Assembly: GCF_000691145.1 (NCBI RefSeq)
Contig: NZ_ASJC01000004.1
Span: forward strand, 186,001-250,000
DNA length: 64,000 nt
Source of the DNA: Bacillus altitudinis 41KF2b
GTDB lineage: Bacteria; Bacillota; Bacilli; Bacillales; Bacillaceae
Direction of reading: 5' to 3'
The translations under genes and the position numbers were made by a program. Positions 57,244-64,000 of this stretch are shown here, one piece after another (position 1 is the first letter of the stretch; every line of letters starts with the position of its first letter). The notes under the pieces were generated by a model, which saw nothing but the letters and a program-made list of their open reading frames with translations, had not been told where the DNA came from and did no database searches.

Positions 57244-57972
57244 TTATAGCACCTTACTAAGAAATGATTTGGTACGCTCATGCTGCGGGTTTCCAAAGAG
57301 TGCTTCTGGTTTGTCTTCTTCGACGATATATCCGCCATCCATAAAGATCACTCGGTCTCCCACTTCTCTTGCAAAGCCCATTTCATGTGTGACGACAATC
57401 ATCGTCATTCCTTCGACTGCTAATTGTTTCATAACAGCTAAAACATCCCCAACGACCTCAGGGTCAAGAGCAGATGTCGGCTCATCGAATAAGAGCACTT
57501 TCGGGTCCATCGCCAAGGCTCTTGCAATGGCAACACGCTGTTTTTGTCCACCAGATAATTGGTTAGGGTAACTTTTGGCCTTGTCTTTCAAGCCGACCTT
57601 TTCAAGCAAGTCTAATGCTTTATCGACTGCCGCTTTCTTCTCCATCCCTTTTACTTTCACCGGTGCGATCGTGATATTTTCTAACACGGTTTTATGAGGA
57701 AATAAATTAAAGTGCTGAAACACCATACCAACTTCTTGTCGTACTTTATTGATATTCACTTTTGGGTCTGTAATCGTATGTCCGTGGACAACAACTTCCC
57801 CAGCCGTAATATCCTCTAATTTATTGAGACATCTGAGAAATGTGCTTTTCCCTGATCCTGAAGGACCAATGACACATACAACCTCTTTTTCCTCGATGAC
57901 TGCATTAATATCCTTTAAGACTTCGTTATCACCAAAGGATTTCTTTAGGTTTTTCACCGTAATCATACTCAT
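57244..57972 (-). CDS. Polar amino-acid ABC transporter, ATP-binding protein (GlnQ-like)
   Basis: 242 residues. Walker A is GPSGSGKST near residue 37, the signature motif [16 protein letters not shown] near 136, Walker [13 protein letters not shown] near 158 and the switch His in VTHEMGFA near 196. It powers uptake by the permease and binding protein encoded upstream. ATG 57972 (or 57966) follows AAGGAGA, and the start overlaps the permease stop. Confidence 0.9.
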   Translation of the reverse strand: MSMITVKNLKKSFGDNEVLKDINAVIEEKEVVCVIGPSGSGKSTFLRCLNKLEDITAGEVVVHGHTITDPKVNINKVRQEVGMVFQHFNLFPHKTVLENITIAPVKVKGMEKKAAVDKALDLLEKVGLKDKAKSYPNQLSGGQKQRVAIARALAMDPKVLLFDEPTSALDPEVVGDVLAVMKQLAVEGMTMIVVTHEMGFAREVGDRVIFMDGGYIVEEDKPEALFGNPQHERTKSFLSKVL

Positions 57973-58613
57973 TTCACATCAAATCTCCTTTCTGCGTAGC
58001 TAGCCAGTAGAGAAAGTAAATAAATGATCACGAAATAAATGACACCGACAATGAGCCAGACATTCAAAGGATCAAAGGTAGCCGATGCTTGAACTTGTCC
58101 CCGCTGCATGATATCAGCAATACCGATAATCGATAAAAGAGAGGTGTCCTTCAAACTGATGATGGCTTGGTTCGTAATGGCTGGAAGCATACGGCGAAAT
58201 GCCTGTGGAAGGACGATAAAGCGCATGTTTTGTCCACCTGTGAATCCTAAAGAGCGTGCGGCTTCAGTTTGTCCTTTATCGATGGACTGAATCCCTGCAC
58301 GAATAATTTCTGAGAAATAAGCTCCTGCGTTAATCGCTACTGTAATAATCCCTGCCGGCACTCGGTCAAGTGAAATGAATTCAAGTGTATTAAGCCCAAA
58401 ATAAATGAAGAATAGCTGTACGATAAATGGCGTACCTCGAATGGCATTGACAAAAACGAGTGAAATAAAGTTCAAGATTTTAAATGGTGATAGGCGGAAT
58501 AGTGCCACAATCAACCCGATGATAAAACCTAAAATGATAGCAACAACAAAGATATATAATGTGGTTTGCAAACCATCCATTAAATACGGAAATGCATTAA
58601 CAATCGTATCCAT
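57969..58613 (-). CDS. Polar amino-acid ABC transporter, permease
   Basis: 214 residues with five membrane segments. The HEQ/His-Glu type permease signature includes [19 protein letters not shown] near 56 (core RGTPFIVQL). The EAA loop [21 protein letters not shown] lies near 118 (core EAARSLGF). It forms the membrane channel with the ATPase encoded next. The gene is separated from the binding-protein gene by a GC-rich hairpin. Confidence 0.9.
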   Translation of the reverse strand: MDTIVNAFPYLMDGLQTTLYIFVVAIILGFIIGLIVALFRLSPFKILNFISLVFVNAIRGTPFIVQLFFIYFGLNTLEFISLDRVPAGIITVAINAGAYFSEIIRAGIQSIDKGQTEAARSLGFTGGQNMRFIVLPQAFRRMLPAITNQAIISLKDTSLLSIIGIADIMQRGQVQASATFDPLNVWLIVGVIYFVIIYLLSLLASYAERRFDVK

Positions 58614-58656
58614 GTTTCTCCCTCCCTAATTCACATACGGTTGACACATAAAGAAA

Positions 58657-58673
58657 GCGCGCTCTGAGCGCGC
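58657..58673 (-). terminator. GC-rich hairpin between binding-protein and permease genes
   Basis: GCGCGCTC and GAGCGCGC are perfect complements with a one-base centre, followed by TTTCTTT on the minus strand. It probably stabilises the binding-protein mRNA or terminates part of the transcripts, giving more binding protein than permease. Confidence 0.65.
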
Positions 58674-58683
58674 CTCGCTTGTG

Positions 58684-59448
58684 TTATGACTTCAAATATT
58701 TCTCAATAATTTTGTCATATTCACCGTTTTTCTTTAGGTTTTCCAGCCCTTTATTGATTTTCTTCAATAAGTCCTGGTTTTTACCCTTCATCACTGAGAT
58801 CCCGTATTGGTCTCCATTCAAGCGATCTCCAACTGTTTTCAATTTCAAGTCTTGCTGTGCGATCGCATACGTAATGACAGGATAATCCTCAATTAAAGCA
58901 TCTGCATTTCCATTAGATACTTCTTGGAACATAGATGGACTGTCATTGAATTGAACTACTTCATACCCATATTTGTCTGCGTTATCTGTTGCAAATTTTG
59001 CACCTGTTGTCCCATTTTTAACAGCTAGCTTTTTCCCCTTTAAATCATCAATCGATTTGATGCTGCTGTCCTTTTTCACAACAACTGTCAGACCAGCGTC
59101 GAAGTATGGATCTGAGAAATCCACTTTCTTTTTACGTTCATCTGTAATACTCATACCACCCATTCCAACATCAAGCTGACCTGCTTGCATCGCTGGAATA
59201 ATCCCTGAGAAATCCATTGCTTCAAGCTTCACTTTGAAGTCTTGGTCTTTCGCAATGGCGTTAATTAAATCAACGTCTATTCCCACCGTTTTACCGCCCT
59301 TTTCAAATTCAAATGGCGGATATGTTACATCTATCCCGATTTTATATGTCCCTTTGCCTTCTCCCGAACCGCTGTCTGATTTTGAACCACAGGCTGCCAT
59401 GACGAGCACAACAATTAGTCCCATGATCAGTAACATCGATTTCTTCAT
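58684..59448 (-). CDS. Polar amino-acid ABC transporter, substrate-binding lipoprotein
   Basis: 254 residues. The signal peptide ends at the lipobox MAAC, with the lipidated Cys near residue 20. The SBP family 3 fold shows DVTYPPFEFEKGGKTVGIDVDL near 40 (core YPPFEFEKGGKTVGID), MSITDERKKKVDFSDPY near 103 (core ITDERKKKVDFSDPY) and the arginine of ITDER as amino-acid carboxylate ligand. Glutamine or a basic or sulfur amino acid could be the substrate. The ATG has GGGGG upstream. Confidence 0.88.
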   Translation of the reverse strand: MKKSMLLIMGLIVVLVMAACGSKSDSGSGEGKGTYKIGIDVTYPPFEFEKGGKTVGIDVDLINAIAKDQDFKVKLEAMDFSGIIPAMQAGQLDVGMGGMSITDERKKKVDFSDPYFDAGLTVVVKKDSSIKSIDDLKGKKLAVKNGTTGAKFATDNADKYGYEVVQFNDSPSMFQEVSNGNADALIEDYPVITYAIAQQDLKLKTVGDRLNGDQYGISVMKGKNQDLLKKINKGLENLKKNGEYDKIIEKYLKS

Positions 59449-59976
59449 AAAACACGACCCCCAATTGTCAGTTTTGTCTAAATATTCGCAATAACAATCT
59501 TACTATACCACGCTAAAGCTATACTGTGTGATATTTTTTATCAATACCAAAGATCCATACAATTCTAGATCGATAGTCTCTTTAAATTTTACTTTTTTGC
59601 GAATAACTCATTTTATTCTGAAAGAAGCATGTTTCACAATATTCATGTGATATAATCTCACAAAAAACCGCGAACACTCCTTTTTCAATACCACTTCTTT
59701 CTCACCTATGAAAAAACCCTCTTTCACTGTCTCTCTTCCTCTATTGATATCCTGATATATTTTTTCAACATCCTCTTTTTACCTAAAAAAATGTAAGCGT
59801 ATACAATTCGATCACTACTCCCTAATTTTTTCACTACTGGTTGAATTTACATCAAAAAACATGTTTTACAAATTGAGATAGACCGCTTAAAATATAAGAA
59901 GATACTTAATATGGAAAGATGATTCAGACAAATAAGAATCAGCAGAAATGAATAGGTGAAGAAAGGAGGATACCAA
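59449..59976. other. Intergenic region between the amino-acid transporter and rap
   Basis: 528 AT-rich bases between divergent genes, with no supported gene. It contains an extended -10 (TGG-TATAGT, minus strand, 59507-59502) for the transporter and a cre-like site at 59791-59806. No T-box or riboswitch structure was recognised, and no ComA box was found before rap. Confidence 0.5.
59791..59806. promoter_or_regulatory. Candidate CcpA binding site (cre)
   Basis: ATGTAAGCGTATACAA agrees with the cre consensus WTGNAARCGNWWNCAW. It lies 171 bases before rap and about 340 bases before the binding-protein start, so the regulated gene is uncertain. Confidence 0.45.
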
Positions 59977-61062
59977 TTGGCAGAAACAGGTGTTTTGTCA
60001 TCCGTTGATGTAGCAAATATGCTAAATGACTGGTATGTCTTGATGAAAAAAAGAGACATACAAGAAGCCATACAGCTAAAAGAAGAGATTCTTCAAGCAT
60101 TTGATCGAATGGAAGAGAATCAAGATGTCTTACTCTACTATCAACTTTTAGAATACCGTTTCAAAGATTTAGTCGAAGATACAGCTTCGTTAGATCACAG
60201 TCTTTTTGTGGATGAAAATGCGATTCGTACAGATGATATGCTCAGCTACTATTTCTATTTCTTTAAAGGCATGTATGAAATGCGCAGAGGGAATCAAGAT
60301 ACAGCATTTCACCATTTGAAATTGGCCGAGGATAAATTAGATCTCGTTCATGATGACATTGAAAAGGCAGAATTCCATTATAAAACAGGATGTCTATACT
60401 ATAATATAAGATCCACACTTCTCTCCATCCACCACTTAAAAAAGGCTTCGTCTATTTACGACGCAGATCCATGTTATGTGAAAAAATCAATCAGCTGTCA
60501 AATGATGCTTGCTCTGAATTATGCGGATCAATCGAAATATGATGAGGCAGAAACTTTGTTTGGACAGGTGATTCACTCACTAGAACAGATGGAGGATCCA
60601 GATTTACTTGGCCACGCATATTGCAATGCAGCCTTTATTAAAAGTCTAAGAAGTGAATACAGTGAAGCTGTGCCGCTCCTAGAAAAAGCTTTATTGATTG
60701 AGGCATTCGAAACTTCTTCTCCAGGCGGTTATTTACTGGCCTTGTATGCCTACACGAAAGCGCTGTTTAAGCTGAAAAAGCCTGGTTTGTTCCACTATTA
60801 TGTACAGCTTTCACTTCAAAAAGCAGAAAATTTAAAACAACGAAACATTTCACTTAAATTATCCATTTTAGAAACATTGATGCTCCAGCCAAACAACATG
60901 ATTGAGCAGATCATTTCTTATTGTGATCAATTAGAATCTATGAATTTCCTTGTTGATCTTGAGGCTATCTGTCAGGATGTAGCCGCCTACTTAACTGAAA
61001 ATGGTCTTCCGAAAGAAGCAATGTATTTTCAGAACAAGGCATTGTCATTCAAAACTTGTTAA
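59977..61062 (+). CDS. Rap-family response-regulator aspartate phosphatase/regulator
   Basis: 361 residues. The N-terminal three-helix bundle (about 1-70) includes MLNDWYVLMKKRD and MEENQDVLLYYQLLEYRF, with Gln about 49 at the position of the catalytic glutamine in Spo0F-type Rap phosphatases. The C-terminal seven TPR-like repeats (about 95-350) bind the Phr peptide. Rap proteins dephosphorylate Spo0F or block ComA, so they affect sporulation or competence; which target applies is not readable. The start is TTG at 59977, 7 bases after AAAGGAGG. A phr gene follows directly. Confidence 0.88.
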   Translation: MAETGVLSSVDVANMLNDWYVLMKKRDIQEAIQLKEEILQAFDRMEENQDVLLYYQLLEYRFKDLVEDTASLDHSLFVDENAIRTDDMLSYYFYFFKGMYEMRRGNQDTAFHHLKLAEDKLDLVHDDIEKAEFHYKTGCLYYNIRSTLLSIHHLKKASSIYDADPCYVKKSISCQMMLALNYADQSKYDEAETLFGQVIHSLEQMEDPDLLGHAYCNAAFIKSLRSEYSEAVPLLEKALLIEAFETSSPGGYLLALYAYTKALFKLKKPGLFHYYVQLSLQKAENLKQRNISLKLSILETLMLQPNNMIEQIISYCDQLESMNFLVDLEAICQDVAAYLTENGLPKEAMYFQNKALSFKTC

Positions 61063-61081
61063 GAAGATGGAGTGATGTATG

Positions 61082-61231
61082 ATGAAAAAATGGCTGATCT
61101 CAAGTGCGATTTTTGCGCTCTTGTTCACAGGTGTTTGGATTGGTACTTCTACACAAAAAGGCAGCCCGTCTGCACAATCGCAAGATGACGGTACGATCAT
61201 TCAAAAGAGAGATCGAGGCACCAACCCTTAA
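61082..61231 (+). CDS. Phr signal peptide precursor for the adjacent Rap protein
   Basis: 49 residues from ATG 61082 (50 from ATG 61079; GGAG at 61069-61072 suits both). The N-terminus MKKWLISSAIFALLFTGVWIG is quoted to its core KKWLISSAIFALLF and is a typical secretion signal. A hydrophilic part ends in QKRDRGTNP. Phr peptides are cut from the C-terminus after export and are 5-6 residues with a basic residue at the second position, so DRGTNP or DRGTN is the predicted signal. The gene begins 16 bases after the rap stop. A poor sigma-H match (AGGATGT 60974-60980, GAAAAT 60997-61002) lies within rap. Confidence 0.8.
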   Translation: MKKWLISSAIFALLFTGVWIGTSTQKGSPSAQSQDDGTIIQKRDRGTNP

Positions 61232-61239
61232 TAAGACTT

Positions 61240-61276
61240 AAAAGAGTAGCTGTCATTCAAAACAGCTACTCTTTTT
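61240..61276. terminator. Bidirectional terminator between phr and ywaC
   Basis: AAAAGAGTAGCTGT and ACAGCTACTCTTTT form a 14-bp stem with loop CATTCAAA. Confidence 0.88.
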
Positions 61277-61281
61277 ATTGG

Positions 61282-61914
61282 TTAATCAATTTCCCGTTTG
61301 ATATTTTGCATTTTTTCATCTAAGTAGTGAGCGATATCTGCCGCTTCCTTTAGTTCATCGGTGAGCTGATGAGGAACATCGTTTTGCAGCTTATAATAGA
61401 TTTTATGTTCGAGACTCGCCCAGAAATCCATCGCAATGGTCCGCACCTGAATTTCAACCTTCACATGCTCCACACGATTCGTTAAGTAAACAGGAATCTC
61501 AACAATTAAATGAAGACTTCGATAGCCATTTGGTTTCGGATGCTGAATGTAATCCTTCACTTCAAGGATCTTTAAATCCTCTCTTTGCCTCAGAACATCA
61601 ATAATGTTATAGATATCTTGAATAAACGAGCAGATGATGCGGACACCAGCGATATCATGTATGTACTCCTTGGCACATTGTGTGGTGATGTCACATCCTT
61701 TTCTCGCTAGTTTATTCACGATGCTTTCAAAGGATTTGATCCGTGATTTAGTATGCTCTATTGGGTTGTGTCCATGGATTAAATTATATTCCTGACTAAT
61801 AATCGAAAACTTTGTATCCATTTCATCTAATGCAAATTTATATACTAATAATTCATTTTTCCAGTCTTCCATGACACTTTTCAAATCTTCTACATGAGTT
61901 GCTGACATATTCAT
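61282..61914 (-). CDS. ywaC: Small alarmone synthetase YwaC (RelP-type, (p)ppGpp synthetase)
   Basis: 210 residues, synthetase domain only. HTKSRIKSFESIVNKLARKG near residue 54, the GVRIICSF strand near 90, HPKPNGYRSLHLIVE near 123 and EIQVRTIAMDFWASLEHK near 152 are the ATP, GTP and metal binding elements, all intact. It makes (p)ppGpp from GTP or GDP and ATP. In B. subtilis it is induced by cell-wall stress through ECF sigma factors. The ATG at 61914 has AAGGAG about 13 bases upstream. Confidence 0.94.
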   Translation of the reverse strand: MNMSATHVEDLKSVMEDWKNELLVYKFALDEMDTKFSIISQEYNLIHGHNPIEHTKSRIKSFESIVNKLARKGCDITTQCAKEYIHDIAGVRIICSFIQDIYNIIDVLRQREDLKILEVKDYIQHPKPNGYRSLHLIVEIPVYLTNRVEHVKVEIQVRTIAMDFWASLEHKIYYKLQNDVPHQLTDELKEAADIAHYLDEKMQNIKREID

Positions 61915-61969
61915 TTCTTTTTGTCATCTCCTTTTGGCAAACAGCTGTTACACTGCTTTCCGTTTACTA

Positions 61970-61996
61970 GACGGAGAGAGAACGCAAATGGTTTTA
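61970..61996 (-). promoter_or_regulatory. ECF (sigma-M/sigma-W-like) promoter candidate for ywaC
   Basis: On the minus strand TAAAAC (61996-61991) and CGTC (61973-61970) are separated by 17 bases, close to the TGAAAC-N16/17-CGTC pattern of extracytoplasmic sigma factors. It lies about 55 bases before the start. B. subtilis ywaC is known to be driven by such factors. Confidence 0.5.
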
Positions 61997-62008
61997 AAAA
62001 AATACATC

Positions 62009-63022
62009 TTAGCCCCGTTGTTTGTAATAAGTCAGCGCGAGTGCCAGTGCAAGTACAGATCCTTTCACGATATCCATTGCATAATACGGGACAGACATCA
62101 TCACAAGTCCATTTTGTAAAATACCGATGAGCACCGCACCAATAAACGTACCGAATGCGTTTGGTTTACCTGCTCCCATGACTGAAAACCCAATAAAAGC
62201 AGCAGCTACCCCATCCATTAAATATGGCGTTCCTGCGTTAATTTCTGCTGTCATCACCCTTGATGCCAGCACGATACCACCGATCGCCGCAAATAAGGCA
62301 GACAACAGATATGCTGCGATTTTGTATTTGTTCACATGAATACCAGACAATCGGGCGGCTTCTTTATTTCCACCAATGATATACATCAACCGCCCATGCT
62401 TTGTGTAAGTCATAAAAACATGTGCAAAAAGCACAATGGCCGCCATAATCAAAATGATATAGGGGACCTGCCCAATCTTGCTGAAAAAGGCAGGGATGGT
62501 GCCAGTTGAAAAAGTACCATCAGGCAGCACCATATTTTCAGAAATGGTCGCACCTTTCGTATAGGTTTGTGCCAGCCCTTGAATGATAAACATCATGGCT
62601 AGTGTCATGAGCATATCTGGAATCTTCATTTTGACAATCATCCAAGCATTCAGCAAACCGACAATAAGAGAAGCCGCCAGCGCAGAAAGGATCGCAATGA
62701 GTGGGTTTTGCGAGAACCATACAAACATGGAGATCACAATTGCATTTGATAACGTTGCAACTGAACCTACAGATAAATCAAAGCCATTCACTGCTAATGA
62801 GATCGTCAGCCCTACTGCAATGATGGTTACAATCGAGATCGATCGTAAAATATTGATGATATTTCCTGACTGTAAAAATGCCGGATTGGCTGCCGCAAAG
62901 ACAACAATCAATACGACAATCGTTAAGATGGTGCCATATTGATAAAAGAAATCAAACAGATGAAAGGATGGCCGCTGTTTCTTGATTTGTTGAACTGGGG
63001 CTGAAACTTGTCGTTCACTCAT
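62009..63022 (-). CDS. Sugar ABC transporter permease (RbsC/MglC-like)
   Basis: 337 residues with about ten membrane segments. AVNGFDLSVGSVATLSNAIV near residue 78 and GNKEAARLSGIHVNKYKI near 218 are the typical RbsC-type motifs, and GTFIGAVLIGILQNGL is near 292. It would import a monosaccharide such as ribose, galactose or rhamnose; the binding protein is not in the window. Translation is coupled to the upstream ATPase gene, whose stop overlaps its start. Confidence 0.85.
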   Translation of the reverse strand: MSERQVSAPVQQIKKQRPSFHLFDFFYQYGTILTIVVLIVVFAAANPAFLQSGNIINILRSISIVTIIAVGLTISLAVNGFDLSVGSVATLSNAIVISMFVWFSQNPLIAILSALAASLIVGLLNAWMIVKMKIPDMLMTLAMMFIIQGLAQTYTKGATISENMVLPDGTFSTGTIPAFFSKIGQVPYIILIMAAIVLFAHVFMTYTKHGRLMYIIGGNKEAARLSGIHVNKYKIAAYLLSALFAAIGGIVLASRVMTAEINAGTPYLMDGVAAAFIGFSVMGAGKPNAFGTFIGAVLIGILQNGLVMMSVPYYAMDIVKGSVLALALALTYYKQRG

Positions 63023-64000
63023 GATTGTCCTCCTGTTGAATGATATAAAAGCTCTTCTTCAGTCATTGGTGCCGTCATTTCCCGGGCAATGCTGCCATCA
63101 TATAAGACGTATACTCGGTCGGCGATTCCTGCAATTTCTGAAAGCTCACTTGAAGCATAAATAACCGCTTTTCCTCTTTCAGCTAGTTCTGCAATGAGAG
63201 AGAAAATGTCCTTTTTTGCTCCAACGTCTACACCTTTGGTTGGTTCATCAAAGAGATAGACATCCGCCTCAGCCAACAACCATTTTCCAATCGCAATCTT
63301 TTGCTGATTTCCACCAGATAGATGCTTCACCTTCGCTTCAAGAGAAGGTGTCTTGACGCCAAGCCGCTTGACGATTCCATCTGCTGCCTTCCGTTCCTTA
63401 GAACGATGTAAGAAGCTGAACGGCCGTGTAAACGAACGTAGACTTGCAGCTGTTACGTTCCATCCAACAGTTTCTTCTGTTAGAATCCCTTCTTTTCTCC
63501 GTTCTTCAGGCACAAGGGCAATACCCGCTCTCACAGCGTGATGAGGTGACTTGATATGAATGGTTTGACCATGCAGCTGCACAGTGCCTGACTTTTTTTC
63601 TGAGGCGCCGAATAGGGCTTTGCACAATTCTGTTTTACCAGCACCGACTAGTCCTGCAATCCCGAGAATTTCTCCTTTTTTCACATGAAGATGAATGTTG
63701 TTTAATTTATGCTGGTCATGCAACTCTTTCACGTCAAGCACAATCGGTGCATCCTCAAGCGTTGTACGAGATGGGAATTGTTCCTCTAATGGCGCGCCAA
63801 GCATTTCTTCAATGACCTGCTTTGGATCGGTTTCTTTAATGAGGTGTGCCGCCACATCGGTTCCATTCTTCATCACAGTCAGTTCATCACAGATGTTGAA
63901 AATTTCTGGCATGCGATGCGAGATAAAAATGATGCCTGTGCCGTTCTTTTTCAATTGATGAATCATTGAGAATAGCTTGCTTGTTTCTGCATGACTAAGT
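63019..64000 (-). CDS. Sugar ABC transporter ATP-binding protein, 5' part off the window
   Basis: The frame is open through the right edge; the in-frame residues LSHAETSKLFSMIHQLKK are quoted from its core AETSKLFSMIHQL and show that ATG 63966 is internal. About 327 residues are visible. They include the end of the first ATPase domain (GTGIIFISHRMPEI) and the full second one: Walker A-like GLVGAGKTELCKALFG, signature HLSGGNQQKIAIGKWL and Walker B YLFDEPTKGVDVGAK. This two-domain layout is that of RbsA/MglA/AraG proteins. It is co-transcribed with the permease. Confidence 0.88.
   Translation of the reverse strand, partial: LSHAETSKLFSMIHQLKKNGTGIIFISHRMPEIFNICDELTVMKNGTDVAAHLIKETDPKQVIEEMLGAPLEEQFPSRTTLEDAPIVLDVKELHDQHKLNNIHLHVKKGEILGIAGLVGAGKTELCKALFGASEKKSGTVQLHGQTIHIKSPHHAVRAGIALVPEERRKEGILTEETVGWNVTAASLRSFTRPFSFLHRSKERKAADGIVKRLGVKTPSLEAKVKHLSGGNQQKIAIGKWLLAEADVYLFDEPTKGVDVGAKKDIFSLIAELAERGKAVIYASSELSEIAGIADRVYVLYDGSIAREMTAPMTEEELLYHSTGGQS

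Noticed and set aside
59449..59976. Possible T-box or riboswitch upstream of the amino-acid transporter
   Set aside because: No T-box sequence, stem-loop series or terminator/antiterminator pair could be recognised in the region.
63019..63966. Treating ATG 63966 as the start of the sugar transporter ATPase
   Set aside because: The same frame continues to the window edge with residues typical of the first ATPase domain (AETSKLF), so the true start is outside.

Overview
The window is chromosomal DNA from a low-GC Firmicute of the genus Bacillus, most likely the Bacillus pumilus / safensis / altitudinis group. I base this on recognisable protein families and on gene order. The order sps operon - gerQ - ywdK/J/I/H - ung - ywdF - pdxK - ywdA - sacA/P/T - ywcI - vpr - ywcH - nfrA - rodA - ywcE - qoxDCBA - galT/K - slrA - ywcB/A - thiE/M - ywbI/H/G/D/C - ywaC follows B. 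subtilis closely, with local insertions and losses. No rRNA, tRNA, CRISPR array, prophage or intact insertion sequence was found.

Layout. 1-2.2 kb: the tail of a probable TetR regulator, a class I aminotransferase and a short-chain dehydrogenase homologue without its catalytic residues. 2.3-12.5 kb: the complete eleven-gene spore polysaccharide operon spsA-spsL (minus strand), read from a sigma-K-like promoter. It encodes a nonulosonic-acid-type branch (SpsC, D, E, F, G), a dTDP-rhamnose branch (SpsI, J, K, L) and transfer enzymes (SpsA, SpsB). 12.6-14.8 kb: a Yip1-like membrane protein, the spore coat/germination protein GerQ and a probable mother-cell cupin. 14.8-21.4 kb: the ywdK-ywdF housekeeping block, ung, a YflT-type stress protein and pdxK. 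21.4-23.5 kb: an AT-rich island, not present at this position in the B. subtilis order as I recall it. It carries an Rgg-type regulator and, divergently, a 47-residue two-segment membrane peptide. 23.5-27.9 kb: sucrose uptake and hydrolysis (sacT, sacP, sacA, ywdA) with a readable antiterminator/terminator leader. 28.3-28.7 kb: a cluster of DnaA boxes in front of the extracellular protease gene vpr. 31-39.4 kb: flavin enzymes, rodA, ywcE and the aa3-type quinol oxidase operon qoxABCD. 39.9-45.7 kb: a galKET operon ending in a peptidase-fold gene with altered metal ligands, and a divergent AraC-type regulator.

45.8-51.7 kb: a GtrA-like protein, a SlrA/SinI-type antirepressor without the YwcC repressor gene nearby, a methyltransferase/glycosyltransferase pair, and ywcBA (solute:sodium symporter). 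51.8-57.2 kb: thiE, thiM, ywbI, the CidA/CidB-like pair, an rRNA methyltransferase and a glyoxalase-fold protein. 57.2-64 kb: a polar amino-acid ABC transporter, a Rap phosphatase with its Phr signal peptide gene, the small alarmone synthetase ywaC, and the start of a sugar ABC transporter that runs off the right edge.

Functional themes are the spore surface (sps, gerQ, cupin, possibly the methyltransferase/glycosyltransferase pair), peptide signalling through two different RRNPP-type regulators (Rgg-like and Rap/Phr), sugar use (sucrose, galactose), respiration and cell-wall elongation. Many genes have TTG or GTG starts that are fixed here by Shine-Dalgarno spacing and, in several cases, by remembered B. 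subtilis protein lengths. All assignments come from reading the sequence and from memory of the families; no database search was run.
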